Positions 1 through 11,400 of a stretch of DNA of 64,000 nt are shown here, piece after piece; positions within the stretch are counted from its first letter, which is position 1; each line of letters opens with the position of its first letter. The notes under the pieces are model-generated. The model had not been told where the DNA came from, made no database searches, and worked only from the letters and a program-made list of their open reading frames with translations. Location of the stretch: the NCBI RefSeq assembly GCF_020520425.1, contig NC_079491.1:32727449-32791448 (forward strand), in the 5' to 3' direction. The translations under genes were made by a program, and so were the position numbers. The DNA comes from Spinacia oleracea. Taxonomy: Eukaryota > Streptophyta > Magnoliopsida > Caryophyllales > Amaranthaceae.

Positions 1-430
1 AACCGGTTAAATTTTTGGGTAGTTGGAATGATATAGGGGGTGTTTTTTTTTTTGGTCAAAATGATATAGGGAATGATATGGGTGGTGTTTGGTTATGAGA
101 TATTAGGGGGAAAAAAGATTTTGGAGCAAATTAGAGGTTTGACTTTTTAAAAAAGTTAGTTGAAAGTGTTTGGTTTTGAGAGGTTTAGAAGAGAGTTTGG
201 GGTGAAAAAGATCAACATAGAAATTTGTGCAATTAAAGGTTTGAGAAAGGGAAGGTAAAATGACTACTTTGTCCTAATATTGTCAAAAATTACAACTCTC
301 ACCATCCTTGGCACCCTACATTAATTTCCCTCCTAAAAACATTACTCACTTCTTGCAACACCCTAATAATTCCTTGTTTTTATAAAACTATTTTCTTGAA
401 TATATAAAAGAAATTACTAGAATATTACCG
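1..430. other. Non-genic stretch, unassigned
   Basis: I see no coding potential. The text around 82-200 has the GTGTTTGGTT wording often found at ends of plant MITEs (twice, near 88 and 166), but I could not find a matching inverted end, so it is left unassigned. Confidence 0.4.
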
Positions 431-1830
431 CCACCGTGATAACGGTTAAAGCTAGTTTGTACCAGGATAACGCAGCGGAACTAATAACTAACTTTTAAAA
501 CTCAACATAAATAATTAATGGCCTCGTTACAATTCGGAACCATTAAAGGCCCTAATCAAAATCCAACTTTAAATCCAAACCAAATTAAAACCATTAATTA
601 TTCAAAACATTGTCTAGACATTATTAAAACAGAGTTAAAAAACCATGAAAATAAAAAATACTCTCAACATTCTCAATACCGAAATGCTGACATTACTCAC
701 CTGCAAGTTACTCCTAAAAGTCCTGTTTAGAAAATGCTCACCAACAAAGCAAGTGTAATAATGGATCGTCGCAAGGACATTAAAGACTAAAGCATGTAAT
801 CAGCAAAGTTGAGTACATACAAGCCATAAAACAACCTCAAACTAAACATGCTTCACTTTAGAATAAATAATAAAGATCAGATGCAAAAGTCACATCCATA
901 ATATCAATTCAACATGAATAGAATAAATAAATGATAAGACTTGACTCTTGACACCAATCATAACTCTACTAATTCAATTTAACTTGAATAATTAGATTAA
1001 GGATCGAACAGGTTTCTTGCCTACTTATATCCAAATTGGACTAGCATTCGGGAGCTACTCAAATAATAATTAGAAATACTAACCTTGTGTCATAAAATGT
1101 GACAGAATTCCAGCGTATAATAAATAATACCACGTCTTGTATTACAGTAGAAATCACGAGCTACAACTGCGTACTCCCCCATATGTTCATATTCGAGGTG
1201 AACTGACTACGTACAAACATGGTGAACTTAACTTTGACGTACATATATGTAATTAAAGTATGCAACATGATTAACTAACATGCTTGTGATTAAGAGTACA
1301 AACACAATTAAATGACATGCTTGTTATTAAGAGTCCAAAAATGATTAAAAGGCTTGACATGATTTTAGTTAAAAGCACAACATGTATTCACTTGCTAGCA
1401 TGTATGTAATTAAAGCTATGTACACAAATATAAAATAACTTGACTAACCATCCTTGCTATTTAATTCAACAACCTTAATCAACTAATCAAGTAAACATGA
1501 ATCACTTAATCAATCCACATTCAACATGTTCATAATACATATATTAAAATCGTCCTAGAAATGTATATACCTTGAATATGTAATAAAAGGGTCGATACTT
1601 GCAATCCAAATATTAATTAGAAGTCTCCTCCTAGATTAATTAATAGACAATAATTAATCACATACGAAGTATTTATTAAATTTCCAGCAACATTATTTGT
1701 TAAACTTCATACCATCATAATTAATTTGAAATTATTTAACTAATTAACAGAATTATTCCTTTAAATTCCTAGCATGAAAATCAATTTAAAACATGCATTA
1801 AAACCCTAAAAATTGAGTGATAAATTGAGT
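431..1830 (-). repeat. Degenerate Ty3/gypsy-like LTR relic
   Basis: The order of short motifs follows the LTR of gypsy element F (14241-17025): a GCAGCGGAA..ATAA..ACTAACTTTTA block near 470-500, then a TGTAATCAGCAAAGTTGAGTAC block near 795, then AT-rich sequence with many CATG words. F has GCAGCGGAAAACATAA and CGTAATCAGCAAAGCTGAG in the same order. No second LTR, TSD or coding part is visible. I infer a diverged solo or truncated LTR of a related family; the boundaries and the strand (taken from the similarity to F) are approximate. The 70-codon ORF at 518-730 lies inside it and looks spurious. Confidence 0.4.
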
Positions 1831-1949
1831 GGATACGACCCGATCGGATCACAACCCGAGACCCTAAATAATACGACCCAGACTTCACTCGAGTAACAAT
1901 TTTGACATATTCAATTGTCGTTTTTCCGTCTCCAAATACATACTACCAG

Positions 1950-2645
1950 TCTTGATACGATCGACTAGGGGATAGGTATGTCAGTGGGGCGGGTTTTATG
2001 GTAAACTGGCCACACATCCGCCCCAAGTAGGAGGGAACTAGGGTAAGTTTGGCAGGTGATGGGGCGGGGATGGGTATAAAAAGTGTACCCGCCATGGATA
2101 ATGGGGCGGTTGTGGATTTTGTGTTGGACCCGCCCCATCCTCGCCCGCTCCGCCCCGCCCCGCTTCATAACCGCCAACTCGACTCAAGTATTCTTTCCTA
2201 CGTGAATTAAAACTTTTAAGGAAGATCTAAATTGAATTATATTTGAATGTGTTTGAATTTTTTCCATTATACTTATATATGTTATTTGTAATTGTAAGGT
2301 GTTTTTTAAAGTTACTTTTTCATTATACATGTTGTCACGTGTTTGCTAAATAAGAAAAATTAGGCGAGTATTGACGCGGATATGGGTAGGAATGTGACGA
2401 GGATAGATACTCAGGTAGGTGGTGGGGCGGGAATGAATTTTAGTTCATACTCGTTGGGACGGGGATGGGGATGGAAATGGCCTGGGATGAATTTTGTACC
2501 CACTCTAAATAATGGGACGGAGATGATCGAGACTGAAAATGTTGGGTGGAAATGGGATGAAGAGACTTATATCCACATCCGACTCAGCCCGACCCGCCCC
2601 GCCCCGCCCAATCGAAATCCTAATGGGGGAGTCAATGATAGTGAA
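1950..2645. repeat. GGGCGGG-rich repeat, two blocks
   Basis: Two GC-rich blocks (about 1966-2170 and 2382-2620) interrupt AT-rich DNA. Both are built of GGGGCGGG, GGGATGGG, TACCCGCC and CCCGCCCC words, G-rich at the left side and C-rich at the right side of each block, so each can fold on itself. ORFs across them are by-products of the low-complexity sequence. This looks like a short non-autonomous repeat family, present twice; no clear TSD was found. Confidence 0.45.
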
Positions 2646-2839
2646 TACTCCATACTGAATAGAGATGCAATGTATAGCGAAAATTGGGAGCATTAATTAA
2701 TTTTGAAGCGCCTGGGTTATGAACTTATGACATGTAAAGAAATTTGCATACGCACGTTGCAGAGCTGCCATCAGCAACTTTATGTTTAATTAGGGAGTAT
2801 GTAAACTTTTTATATAACGTGGTCTTATATAAAACATTA

Positions 2840-3580
2840 ATTTAATGTCATTTAAGTTAAGTGATGGAATCAATTAATGAAGTATTGGAATTAATTAGTT
2901 AAGCACTAGAATCAATTATCTAAGCAATGAAACTAATTAGTTAAGCACGTGAACCAGACCTATTAAACGGGTCGAGTCGGGTTGAAAAAAATTATTTTCG
3001 GGTTCAGGTTAATTAGGGTTGGTCATTTTCGGGTCCGGGTTTACAAATGCTGGTACAAGCGCGTATTATATTTTCGTTAATTTAGGTAATAAATATATAC
3101 AAAATATGGGCACAAATTAACAAATTTTCCTACACAAGTTTATATGTAGTCATATTCAACCATAAGATTGTGTGTAATTCAAATTAAAATCACTTTACGC
3201 CCAACAATAGTAACAATAACTTGTTTACTATGTTTAAAATTACTCATAAGCTCATTTATTACTATAAATACAATGATTTTCAATCGGTCGGGTCAATAAC
3301 GTGTTCGGTCGGGTTTCGACCCATTACTTTTGGGTTGCTCGGATTCGGATAAAATCATGTTACAGGTCACAAAATCTTGTTCAAGACCCAATATTTTCGG
3401 GTCAGGTTCGGTCGGCTTTCGGGTCAGGTCGGTATTTGACAGGTCTAATTGGAATCAATTAGTTAGGCACAATAAAACCAATTAGTTAAGCCAATGAATT
3501 AATTAATTAAATAATAAAACCAATTACTTAAAAATAAAACCAATTAATTAAGCAATCAAAATGGGTTTTTCGATTAGGTG
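2840..3580. repeat. AATTAGTTAAGCA minisatellite, interrupted
   Basis: Imperfect tandem copies of a roughly 22-26 bp unit (AATCAATTAGTTAAGCA plus a few variable bases) run from about 2850 to 2950 and resume from about 3450 to 3565. The array is split by the CGGGT-rich element at 2955-3445, which therefore inserted into a pre-existing array. Confidence 0.6.
2955..3445. mobile_element. CGGGT-rich TIR element, small copy
   Basis: It begins AGACCTATTAAACGGGTCG and ends TATTTGACAGGTCT; the ends are short imperfect inverted repeats (AGACCT.. / ..AGGTCT). Both flanks inside the element are dense in CGGGT/TCGGGT on the plus strand, and the middle is AT-rich. The same architecture recurs at 53962-55263. 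It has no coding capacity. Class is inferred as a non-autonomous, possibly hAT-like element; no clean TSD is visible for this copy. Confidence 0.5.
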
Positions 3581-4657
3581 TTCTTTAAAAAAAATTGTGG
3601 TATAGAAAAACAAATTGTCTCATTGTTCCCATTTAATTTATGCGAGTGAAGTACTCGGAGTCTTGGAGTATATTTCTAGTCAATATTCGAGTTTATTGTT
3701 AATTACTGCTTAATTTATCAACTACTCTGGAGGTTAATGCTCTTATGCAATCCAACTTGTTATTATCCTATGATTTAAATTAATGTTGAAAATTACTACA
3801 AGTTGATGATTTGCTATATCTTCATGTTGGAACGTACAACAGGTACAAAAAAGGTCAATGCTTTTTTAAATTTTAAAACAATGCAACAAACAGCTGTAAC
3901 TAGCGATTCAGATTTGTGAGCATAATTACTCCAAATTTGTATGCTAAAATCCGGGTATTAATTGTATTATTATCTCGATCCTTCTTATTTCTTTGACATA
4001 AAATGATTCAATGATCACTATTATTTACATAAAATGATTAGTCCCATGAGCCTATATCAGACAATCGCTTATTGATTAGATTGTTGTTAGTTGTCATGGG
4101 AGCATTAATATTCTTGTTAGTTTTAATATATTTGCAAGGACTACTCTGTGGGAACAATGACTAGTAAAGAACGAATAAATTTATCCCAACCAAGTCGTGG
4201 CGTATATGAACATTGCACATAAGTTGAATTTGCCCCGTTACGTACACACAACCTCTTGACAATCAACCTTCAGGGTTACACGACATTTATCTCCTTGGTG
4301 TAGCCGTGTATAGTACAAAAAGATAGACTGAAAACGAGATTGAACGTTGCCCAAAAACGAACCAGAGAATTTTGTTTGAGAGGAAAATCCGGAGCGCAAT
4401 TATTTTTCCGGAGTTAAGGAAACAAAAGGGGTCTAAGTTATTAGTTTTTTCACTATTTTGGGTCTATATTTTATTTTTTCACCGATTGGGATCTATATTC
4501 AATTTCAAGGCAAACTAACTCATATGTAACTCACACTTAACCATACATGAATTAAAAAAAGAAAAAAGAAATTATGTACACTAGGGGAGAAGAATTAAAT
4601 GTTAGTTTATCAAAAAACCGTTGAGAATTGTACTTCATTATTATTTATTATTTATTA
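3580..4657. other. Non-genic AT-rich stretch
   Basis: No ORF with recognisable content, no repeats with clear ends and no RNA gene were seen. It includes a short phrase repeated with variation near 4425-4500 (GGGTCTATATTTTATTTTTTCACCGATTGG and similar), otherwise nothing. Confidence 0.4.
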
Positions 4658-4666
4658 TAATAAGAA

Positions 4667-4777
4667 CGGATTTTTCATGAGATACCCCCAAGGTTTGACT
4701 TTATTCACCAAATACCCTCATAGTTTCAGGTATTCACCAAAAATCCATGAGGTTTTATTTTCTTGCATGAAATATCC
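4667..4777 (+). repeat. Left TIR of the MULE-like element
   Basis: This is the inverted counterpart of 42653-42762. The text contains three spaced ACCAAATACCC-like phrases. The 9-bp TSD copy TAATAAGAA lies directly to its left. Confidence 0.6.
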
Positions 4778-5181
4778 TTAACGAACCTTAATGACTTACG
4801 GCGTTAAGTTTTTGTTAGTGTGTCTTTACTATTCTACCCCTACTTCTGGCGAAGAGTCGCACATTTAGCCCCAACCTTTCTTCTTCCTTCTTCCCATGTT
4901 CTTCCCTCAAAAAAACCTTTCGAGTTTCTTCCATTTTCTCTCTTTCTCAAGAATCGCCATTTGTTATTCCAATCATTTTTCATTATTATTACGTCAACTC
5001 AAAATCAAACAATTGAACAATTGTATGAAGATTCTACAAATTAATTGCAATTATTCTATAATTCAACTCATAATTAAACAGTTTTGTTACACAATTTAAC
5101 ACATATCGTTGTACAATCTACTCTTTTCTCTCACCTGTATTCCAAAAAAGTACCAAAAAAACAAAGTTTGTTTGATTAGGA

Positions 5182-6578
5182 TGTTAGGTTATGATACATA
5201 TGAACAACATGAATCATGCGGAAAAACCTTAATGCCATGATACATATTAATTACACATAATCATATAATTAGTATAGGATGCATACACTTTGTAGCGTGC
5301 CCTCCCTAGTTGCGCCCGAACCGAACAAGAACAAGTCTTTAGGACTCCAAGTGTCGTCCCTCCGTAGAAAGTCCACAGCACGTCCGGATCCGCCTTAAGA
5401 TTGACCAACTAGAATCGCCCTTAAGGTACTACTTATTTTCGGCTAAATAGGGCAAGTGTTATGGCTGATTTTTCTACTTAAAAATCCTAGCTTTGAATAC
5501 TTGAAAACTCGTGTATAAATTTGTGAACCGCACATATTAATAGAGTCATGGAAAAGGATTTAGAATCCTATTAGAATACCAATTAGTTTAATTAGAATCC
5601 CTTTAGAACTCTATTAAATAAATTCTATCTACTAGGATTAGGATTTAATCATAGAACGAATTCCAATAGCTTTAGGATTCGTATCGCACACAACCGCACA
5701 CGAGCACGAGCACCGCACAGCCCGCGCAAGCCTCGCGGCCCACGCGAGCTGCACAGCTCGCAGCCTATGAGCTTTGCTCGCATCCCACGATGCGCGCGCG
5801 CCATGTTGGGCCTGGCCTTGTGCTGGGCCTGGCGTGGCCTTGCTGCGTTGTGTTGATGCGCATGGCTTGCTGGACGCAGGCCTGGCTTCGTGATGGGCCT
5901 TCGTCTAGCAAGTCTCGTCCGATGCTAATTCGTATGATGCGCTTCCGAATAAATTCCCGATTCTGGAATTCATTTCCGATACGAACAATATTTAACATTT
6001 CCGATTCCGGAATTAATTTCCGTTTCGAACAAATATTTAATATTTCCGTTTCCGGAATTATTTTTCCGATTCCGATAATATTTCCGATTCTGACAATATT
6101 TCCGTTTCCGGCAATATTTCCGATTCCGGCAATATTTCCATTTCCGATAATATTTTCCGATACGTACCATGTTTCCGTTTCCGGAAACATCTACGACTTG
6201 GATAATATTTATATTTCCGATAAGATCCATATTTTCGTTTCCGGCAATATCATCGTTTCCGGAGTATTCATTTACTTGCCTTTGACGATCTTAGCTCCCA
6301 CTAAAACCAAGGTCCGTCGATTCTGAATATCCATAGATGGAGTATTTAATGCCATTAAATACTTGATCCGTTTACGTACTATTTGTGTGACCCTACGGGT
6401 TCAGTCAAGAGTAAGTTGTGGATTAATATCATTAATTCCACTTGAACTGAAGCGGCCTCTAGCTAGGCATTCAGCTCACTTGATGTCACTGAATTATTAA
6501 CTTGTTAATTAATACTGAACAGCATTTATTAGACTTAACATTAAATGCATACTTGGACCAAGGGAATTATTTCCTTCA
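5182..6578 (-). repeat. 3' LTR of copia A
   Basis: It is 1,397 bp and starts TG and ends CA. It contains a GC-rich block (about 5695-5900) followed by a minisatellite of TTTCCGATTCCGG-type units (about 5945-6245). Related LTRs of copia D (30819-32171 and 39606-40958) have the same layout but are 44 bp shorter. The long ORFs over the minisatellite translate to Gly-Asn-Ile repeats and are artefacts. Confidence 0.8.
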
Positions 6579-6606
6579 GTCTCCCACTTGTCCTTAGGGA
6601 CAAGTG
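6579..6606 (-). other. Polypurine tract with adjoining hairpin (copia A)
   Basis: Directly next to the LTR, the minus strand reads GGGAGAC against the LTR end, a typical PPT. It is preceded by a perfect 9-bp stem (CACTTGTCC / GGACAAGTG) with a 4-nt loop at 6585-6606. The same hairpin sits at 32178-32199 in copia D. Confidence 0.65.
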
Positions 6607-7319
6607 TGCATTTCATAATTCCTTTGTCGCTCGATGCTTGCTCTTGAACATAAGGTAAGAGTTGTCATCCTTATTATGTCCAGAGGTGTTTCTCGGTTTC
6701 AGAGTTCAACTGATCAAATAAACAGATAATCATAGCCTATGAGTTATCTGAGCACAGCCATGCATTTTACAGTTTCTAGCTCTCCGAGTGGCCTTGTACA
6801 ACTTCAGCATCTCATCCCGATTTATGGGAGGACAATCCCAATCTTGCGATCTTGAGATTAGACTTCGTTTGATAGGTGATTACCTGTGCGTTGCCTTTAT
6901 AGCCTCCTTTTACGGTGCGACGGTTGACAACGTCAAAGTAAGCAGTTCTCAAACAAGTAATCTCAAATCACTCAGGTATTGAGGATTAGTGTCTAATAAT
7001 TTTAATGAAATTTACTTATGACAGATTTTCATCTCTTACAGTAAAGTTTTATAGGTCTGTCCGATACTAGTCTTCCCAAAGTAAGTATCTATGCAAATGA
7101 TTACGACATTGCCATGTCCACATAGTTCAAGAAACAGAACTACTAGTCATCTTGCATTCTAGTCGTCTAACGTTTTCTATGCGTCCATCTTTATAGAAAA
7201 CTCCGACCAGGGACCATTTTCAACTTTTGACATTCAAGTTCACTTGATAGACATTTCTTAGTCAAAGGACTGGTCCTGACAGTCTATCTTGAATATATCT
7301 TTAAATTGAAGGGACTCAT

Positions 7320-7812
7320 TGTTTTGGACAAATTCTACCTACGGTCGAATCCGTCGGAGGGAAGGGGTGCTAACAATCCGAATAAGCAAGATAATATAAA
7401 GATGATAAGAACAAGGATATGAAACTCTTACAGAAAAAGGGGGAGATGAGTAGTTTATTAGATGAAGTGTGAATGTGTATGAATCCGTCTCTACAATGAA
7501 CAAATAACATGCTATTTATACATGAGTAATTCAATTGCAATCATAAAAACCATCATTAAACCAAGGAGTTATTGCATGTAACCCCCTAGCCTTAATGATT
7601 GTAACATCCCCTTGATTTCAGCCTTGCATTAAATAACTGTAACCGCCCATTGATTTAACCATTGCTTCCAATGTTTGTAACCGCTAATTTACTTTAGCCG
7701 TTTTCCTTGATCAATGCCCATAGCTTTTATTACTGTCTTGATGGTTGTCACATGACCCTTTGAATGGGTCTCCCTTGCCACGTCACGGGGACGTTATTTT
7801 ACCACCCAAACA
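7320..7812 (-). repeat. 3' LTR of element B
   Basis: It starts TGTTTTGGACAAATTC and ends CACCCAAACA. It is 493 bp against 473 bp in the other LTR, mainly because of one roughly 20-bp indel near 7635-7660. Just inside, the minus strand reads TTTGGGGACAAT, the polypurine tract. Confidence 0.8.
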
Positions 7813-8100
7813 ATTGTCCCCAAACCCATTTTCGAATTCTTCCGAGAAGCTCAAAGGAGAGAATGGGTTTAATCTTCAAAAAAGGAAGGAAAATAACTTC
7901 CCGACTCCTTGCCAACCGGTAAGATGTAATGATGACAATAAGAATGCCAACTGATCCTGAGAAAATGACAACATTAAAAGGTAAACGATTAGCGTTAGTA
8001 TAAAAATAAATAAGTAGAAGATATGGGGTGACGAGACTGAGTCGTCTATGGTTGGAGTTTTTGTAGGGGCCGGCAGGTCGTCCCGTTAGAGATTGGCGAG

Positions 8101-8914
8101 ATGAAGTCGTCGGTTGATGTTGCAACTCTGACTGACGACATGGAGGCGTTGCCTGCTGAAAATGCCGAGTTGAAGGCGTCGCTGGACAAGATTTAAGAAG
8201 AAAAATTGGGAGTGTCTCTCGACCTAAGCTCGTCACTCTGGTTTCACCTCGGAGGCCGCCAAAGGCTTCCACCGATTCTACGGTGACTGGGGAGACTGGA
8301 TCATCTCTGCCTGCCGAATTCAAGTTGTCGCCTCCAACTCGGAAGAGGAAGCTCACAGTGGAGTTCCCTGACGACTTCGGGTCGGTAGGTGCTCCACAAC
8401 ATTAGCTTTGGCTAGAAGTTGACCGCCTGTGGATGCTGGTCAGCCGAGAGCGTCAAGAGACCCTGTCCCCAGTTGTTGCAACTGTTGAGAGCGTCTCGGA
8501 TGCTTGGAAGGTATGTTTTACTTTAGTGCCTCAGCTTTTATTAATGTATGTCGTCTTTATGTCGTCGTATGGTGACTGATATGCCTTCTTCTTTCTTCTT
8601 CTCTCTTTTTGTTGTCAACATAGGCCCTGCAATCTGCTTTGGCTACTCGCCATCATGTCATAACAATAGAAGATCAGTTAGTGAAAATGAAGAGTGACAT
8701 GAAAAAAAAGCTAAGCAGGAGGTCGATCGACTTGGTGGCGTGGCCAAGGAGGCGACGACCAACGCCGAGACGCTGGAGGCGGAGTAGGCAAAGGGTGCTG
8801 CTGAGATTGCTGCGTTGAACGCCGAGAAGGAGGCGCTGGCTGCTGAGGTTGACGAGCTGAAGACGTCTCTTACCAAAGTCAAGGCGAGGATTTTCGAGTG
8901 TGCTGGTTACTACA
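8101..8914 (+). pseudogene. Antisense ORF of Tat element, 5' part (spliced, coiled coil), interrupted
   Basis: The plus strand, opposite to pol, holds a gene-like segment between the integrase remnant and the 3' LTR of B. Readable pieces are acidic and Ala/Glu/Lys rich (AENAELKASLDK, then KEALAAEVDELKTSLTKVKA), typical of a coiled coil. A GT-AG intron is visible: the exon ends GCTTGGAAG before GTATGT at 8511 and resumes after ACATAG at 8623 with GCCCTGCAATC. In-frame stops (for example at the TAA ending 8101-8196, and a TAG near 8786) show decay. Element C interrupts it at 8910-8914, and the reading frame continues at 27206. The family resembles the plant gypsy-type transposon ORF (Transposase_28-like) known as an antisense ORF in Tat-type elements; that assignment is from memory. 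Confidence 0.55.
8511..8623 (+). other. Probable intron in the antisense ORF
   Basis: A 113-bp segment has a GTATGT donor and a pyrimidine-rich tract ending CAACATAG. Flanking sequence reads through as coiled-coil-like protein on both sides (..SVSDAWK and ALQSALATRHH..). Confidence 0.55.
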
Positions 8915-10371
8915 TGTGAGGGGGTCGAAAAAGCACGAGGCTAATGCGTGACCTCGTCCCTCGTGGGTGTGACGATTCTTTTTATTCAATCAAGTGTAAT
9001 TGGATTTCCTGTGAGTTTACACCCAATTGACTAGTAATATAGGAGTCGCCATTCAGTTTTTAACAACAATGAGAAAAACTGATAAAACCCGGTTATCGTG
9101 ACATAAAGGGAGTGCAATTATGTTTGACCACGACGGCCGTAGGTTCCCTTGTGATCCCTGGTGTGGGGATCTCTCAACAAACACCCGCAAGGTAGAGATT
9201 GAGGGTTCGGGGGACTGTAACTACCGAGAGGAGCACTTCGCTCGTCGATAACTCCAGAGGCAGGATATCCTTACAAGCTCAGCATAAATAATTGAAGGGA
9301 CATGCGTTAACTATTAAACTAATCTGAGTTGATTTTAGCAATATACAACATATAATACTAGATCGATCGCGATTATCTGATTTAGATAGCATTAAGGGAC
9401 CTAGCATGATAATCCAATTTCCCAAAAATATTATATTTCTTAGGCGTGGTAGAACAATCAGATTTAGTTAGTTTAACAGTTCATAAAAAGGGCGAGGAAA
9501 GCGATTAAATCATCAAAAAGGGACACATTACGACGCACCCATGAGAGGTGTGTCACGGTTCTCAGAAAACTAACCACTTTGACTTTTCTATTTCTCCTTT
9601 TTATTTAACGAATCTCAATTATGGGACAGGATACGTTCTGTTCGATTTATGGATCGATTGCGACAGAACGCGTGAACAGTTTCGCAGCGTGAGGCTTAGG
9701 CTAAGGGTTGGAGTCAATACTCGGAATATAATTGTGTGTTGGGTCCTTTTCACGTCGAATTTGGGGCTGTATTTATAGGGGAGAGTTCGTGGAAAGATAG
9801 AATTGCAGAGTTCTAATCCACAAAGAATTAGGAAAAAACACGTACCCAGGTATTTTCAGCGCCCAGGCCTGGGCGCCGAAGATTTCGGCGCCCAGAGCCA
9901 GGCGTTGAAAATAGGGTCTGGGCTGTTTTCTTAGTCAAATTCGGATTCCTGAAATCCGTAGTGTTTGAGACTTAATCGAGTCTTTTAGTGCGTATCAATT
10001 TCATGACGGAATGCGTCTGGGCCCGTTACGAACTCTAGGCTCGTTAGGATTTTAATTAATACGTAACTCTTATTTCCGAATCATATTAGGAATAGGATTC
10101 TCGCAGTTTTCTATCTCATTTAGGATTTATGTTGGAGTGCAACACCTAATTCTGACAGGTTTCTATCTTTTATGACTTGCCACTTTTAGAAGCTACCCTT
10201 TACGGCAGTTACTATTTTTAGTAGGTTTCCCTAAATAGCAGGTTTCGGGTGAAATGAAAAGGGGAATTGAGATTCGTTTATTTTATAGGAGATGCGTTGT
10301 CAAGTGGAGATTTATGTTTTCATCATCGAACCTTTCCCTTTCGGGAATGGGGACAAAAGTAGGTGTCTACA
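8915..10371 (-). repeat. 3' LTR of element C
   Basis: It is 1,457 bp. It preserves the uninterrupted sequence AGAACGCGTGAACAG near 9666-9680, the site where CACTA-like element E entered the other LTR. It carries two overlapping palindromes at 9859-9893. Confidence 0.9.
9859..9893. promoter_or_regulatory. Overlapping perfect palindromes in LTR C
   Basis: GCGCCCAGGCCTGGGCGC (9859-9876) is a perfect 18-nt palindrome. GGGCGCCGAA-GAT-TTCGGCGCCC (9871-9893) is a perfect 10-bp stem with a 3-nt loop. They share 9871-9876, so only one hairpin can form at a time. The arrangement is identical at 26693-26727 in the other LTR, and degraded relatives occur in the internal region (about 12040-12090 and 13170-13195). 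Role unknown; possibly termination, packaging or RNA structure. Confidence 0.6.
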
Positions 10372-10895
10372 GTTAGCCCCCACTTTGACTGAGTCTCGGA
10401 GTAAGACGATGGTCAAAGTACTAGACGGAGTGCGTCACACAAGCCATGGTGTATGTGACCTGTTTTGCGAGGGTCTCACGAGCCCCCGAGTGATAACATT
10501 TGACTTAAGGGTCATCACTTGAAATGTCGACATATCCCTCACGTGTCATTGGGATTTGTCAACGGATAGTATAGAATACTCCCTCACTTTGTCATTGGAA
10601 GTATCTAAAGAGGCGTAGAAACTCCCTCACTTTGTCATTGGGAGTAGCTACAGATGTTTTCGAAATCAAAGCTATAAAGTGTAATTGGGCCTGGCCAAGC
10701 CCAATCACGAGGTAAAAATGTTTTTAAAGATTCTCATTTTCAGGGCTAGCTAAACGAGAAAACTCCCTTGTTTTTATGGGACGTAAAACGAAGGAAAATC
10801 CAGCACATCGCTCTTTTTTTGGAAAAAACGGAAAACCAATCCTTTTTAATTGTTTGGAAAAGGGAAAACCAGAAAAAGTTATCGCTGCAGCGACT

Positions 10896-11400
10896 AAGGA
10901 CCTGCGCGGTTAGTGGCGTAGACCCCGCCGGCTAAAGATGGCGAGCCTGTCCGCTAAGGGTGGACACCCCGTCTGATAGAAGTGGACGAATCTGTTTTGA
11001 AGTTCGTTTGCTTTTTTTTGAAAATAAGGACCTACGCGGCTTGTGATGTAGACCCCGCCGGCTAAAGATGGCGAACCTGTCCGCTAAGGGTGGACACCCC
11101 GTCCGATAGAAGTGAACGAATCTATTTTGAAATTTGTTCTTGTGTTTATTTTTGAAAATAAGGACCTACGTGGTTTGCGTCGTAGACCCCGCCGGCTGAA
11201 GATGGCGAGCCTATTTCTTTTTTTTTTTCTTTTTTTTTTTTTTTTAAAGATTCTATTTTTCGAAATCTGAGGACCTGCGCGGCTAGTGACGCAGACCCCG
11301 CCCGCTGAAGGTGGGCGAGCCCTATCCGCTAAGGGTGGACGTCCCGCTCGCTGGAGGTGAGCGAACCTGAATTCGTCTTTTTGATTTGGGATTCGCGTGC
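10896..11400. repeat. Tandem repeat of ~110-134 bp units in element C
   Basis: Four units start with AAGGACCTGCGCGG-like text, with CCT at about 10901, 11031, 11165 and 11274. Each unit carries GCAGACCCCGCCGGCT, GATGGCGA and, in most, CCGCTAAGGGTGGAC. Spacing is 130, 134 and 109 bp; the last gap is shortened around a T-rich stretch. A partial fifth unit may follow. Confidence 0.75.

Noticed and set aside
5765-6326. Long ORFs (141 and 178 codons) in the copia A LTR
   Set aside because: They translate the TTTCCGATTCCGG minisatellite into Gly-Asn-Ile or Phe-Pro-Ile repeats; both strands are open for the same reason.
7799-8356. 185-codon minus-strand ORF
   Set aside because: It is antisense to the coiled-coil antisense ORF of element B and has no motif of its own.
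10896-11400. CRISPR-like array (four spaced repeats)
   Set aside because: Units are over 100 bp and contiguous without unique spacers, inside a plant retrotransposon.
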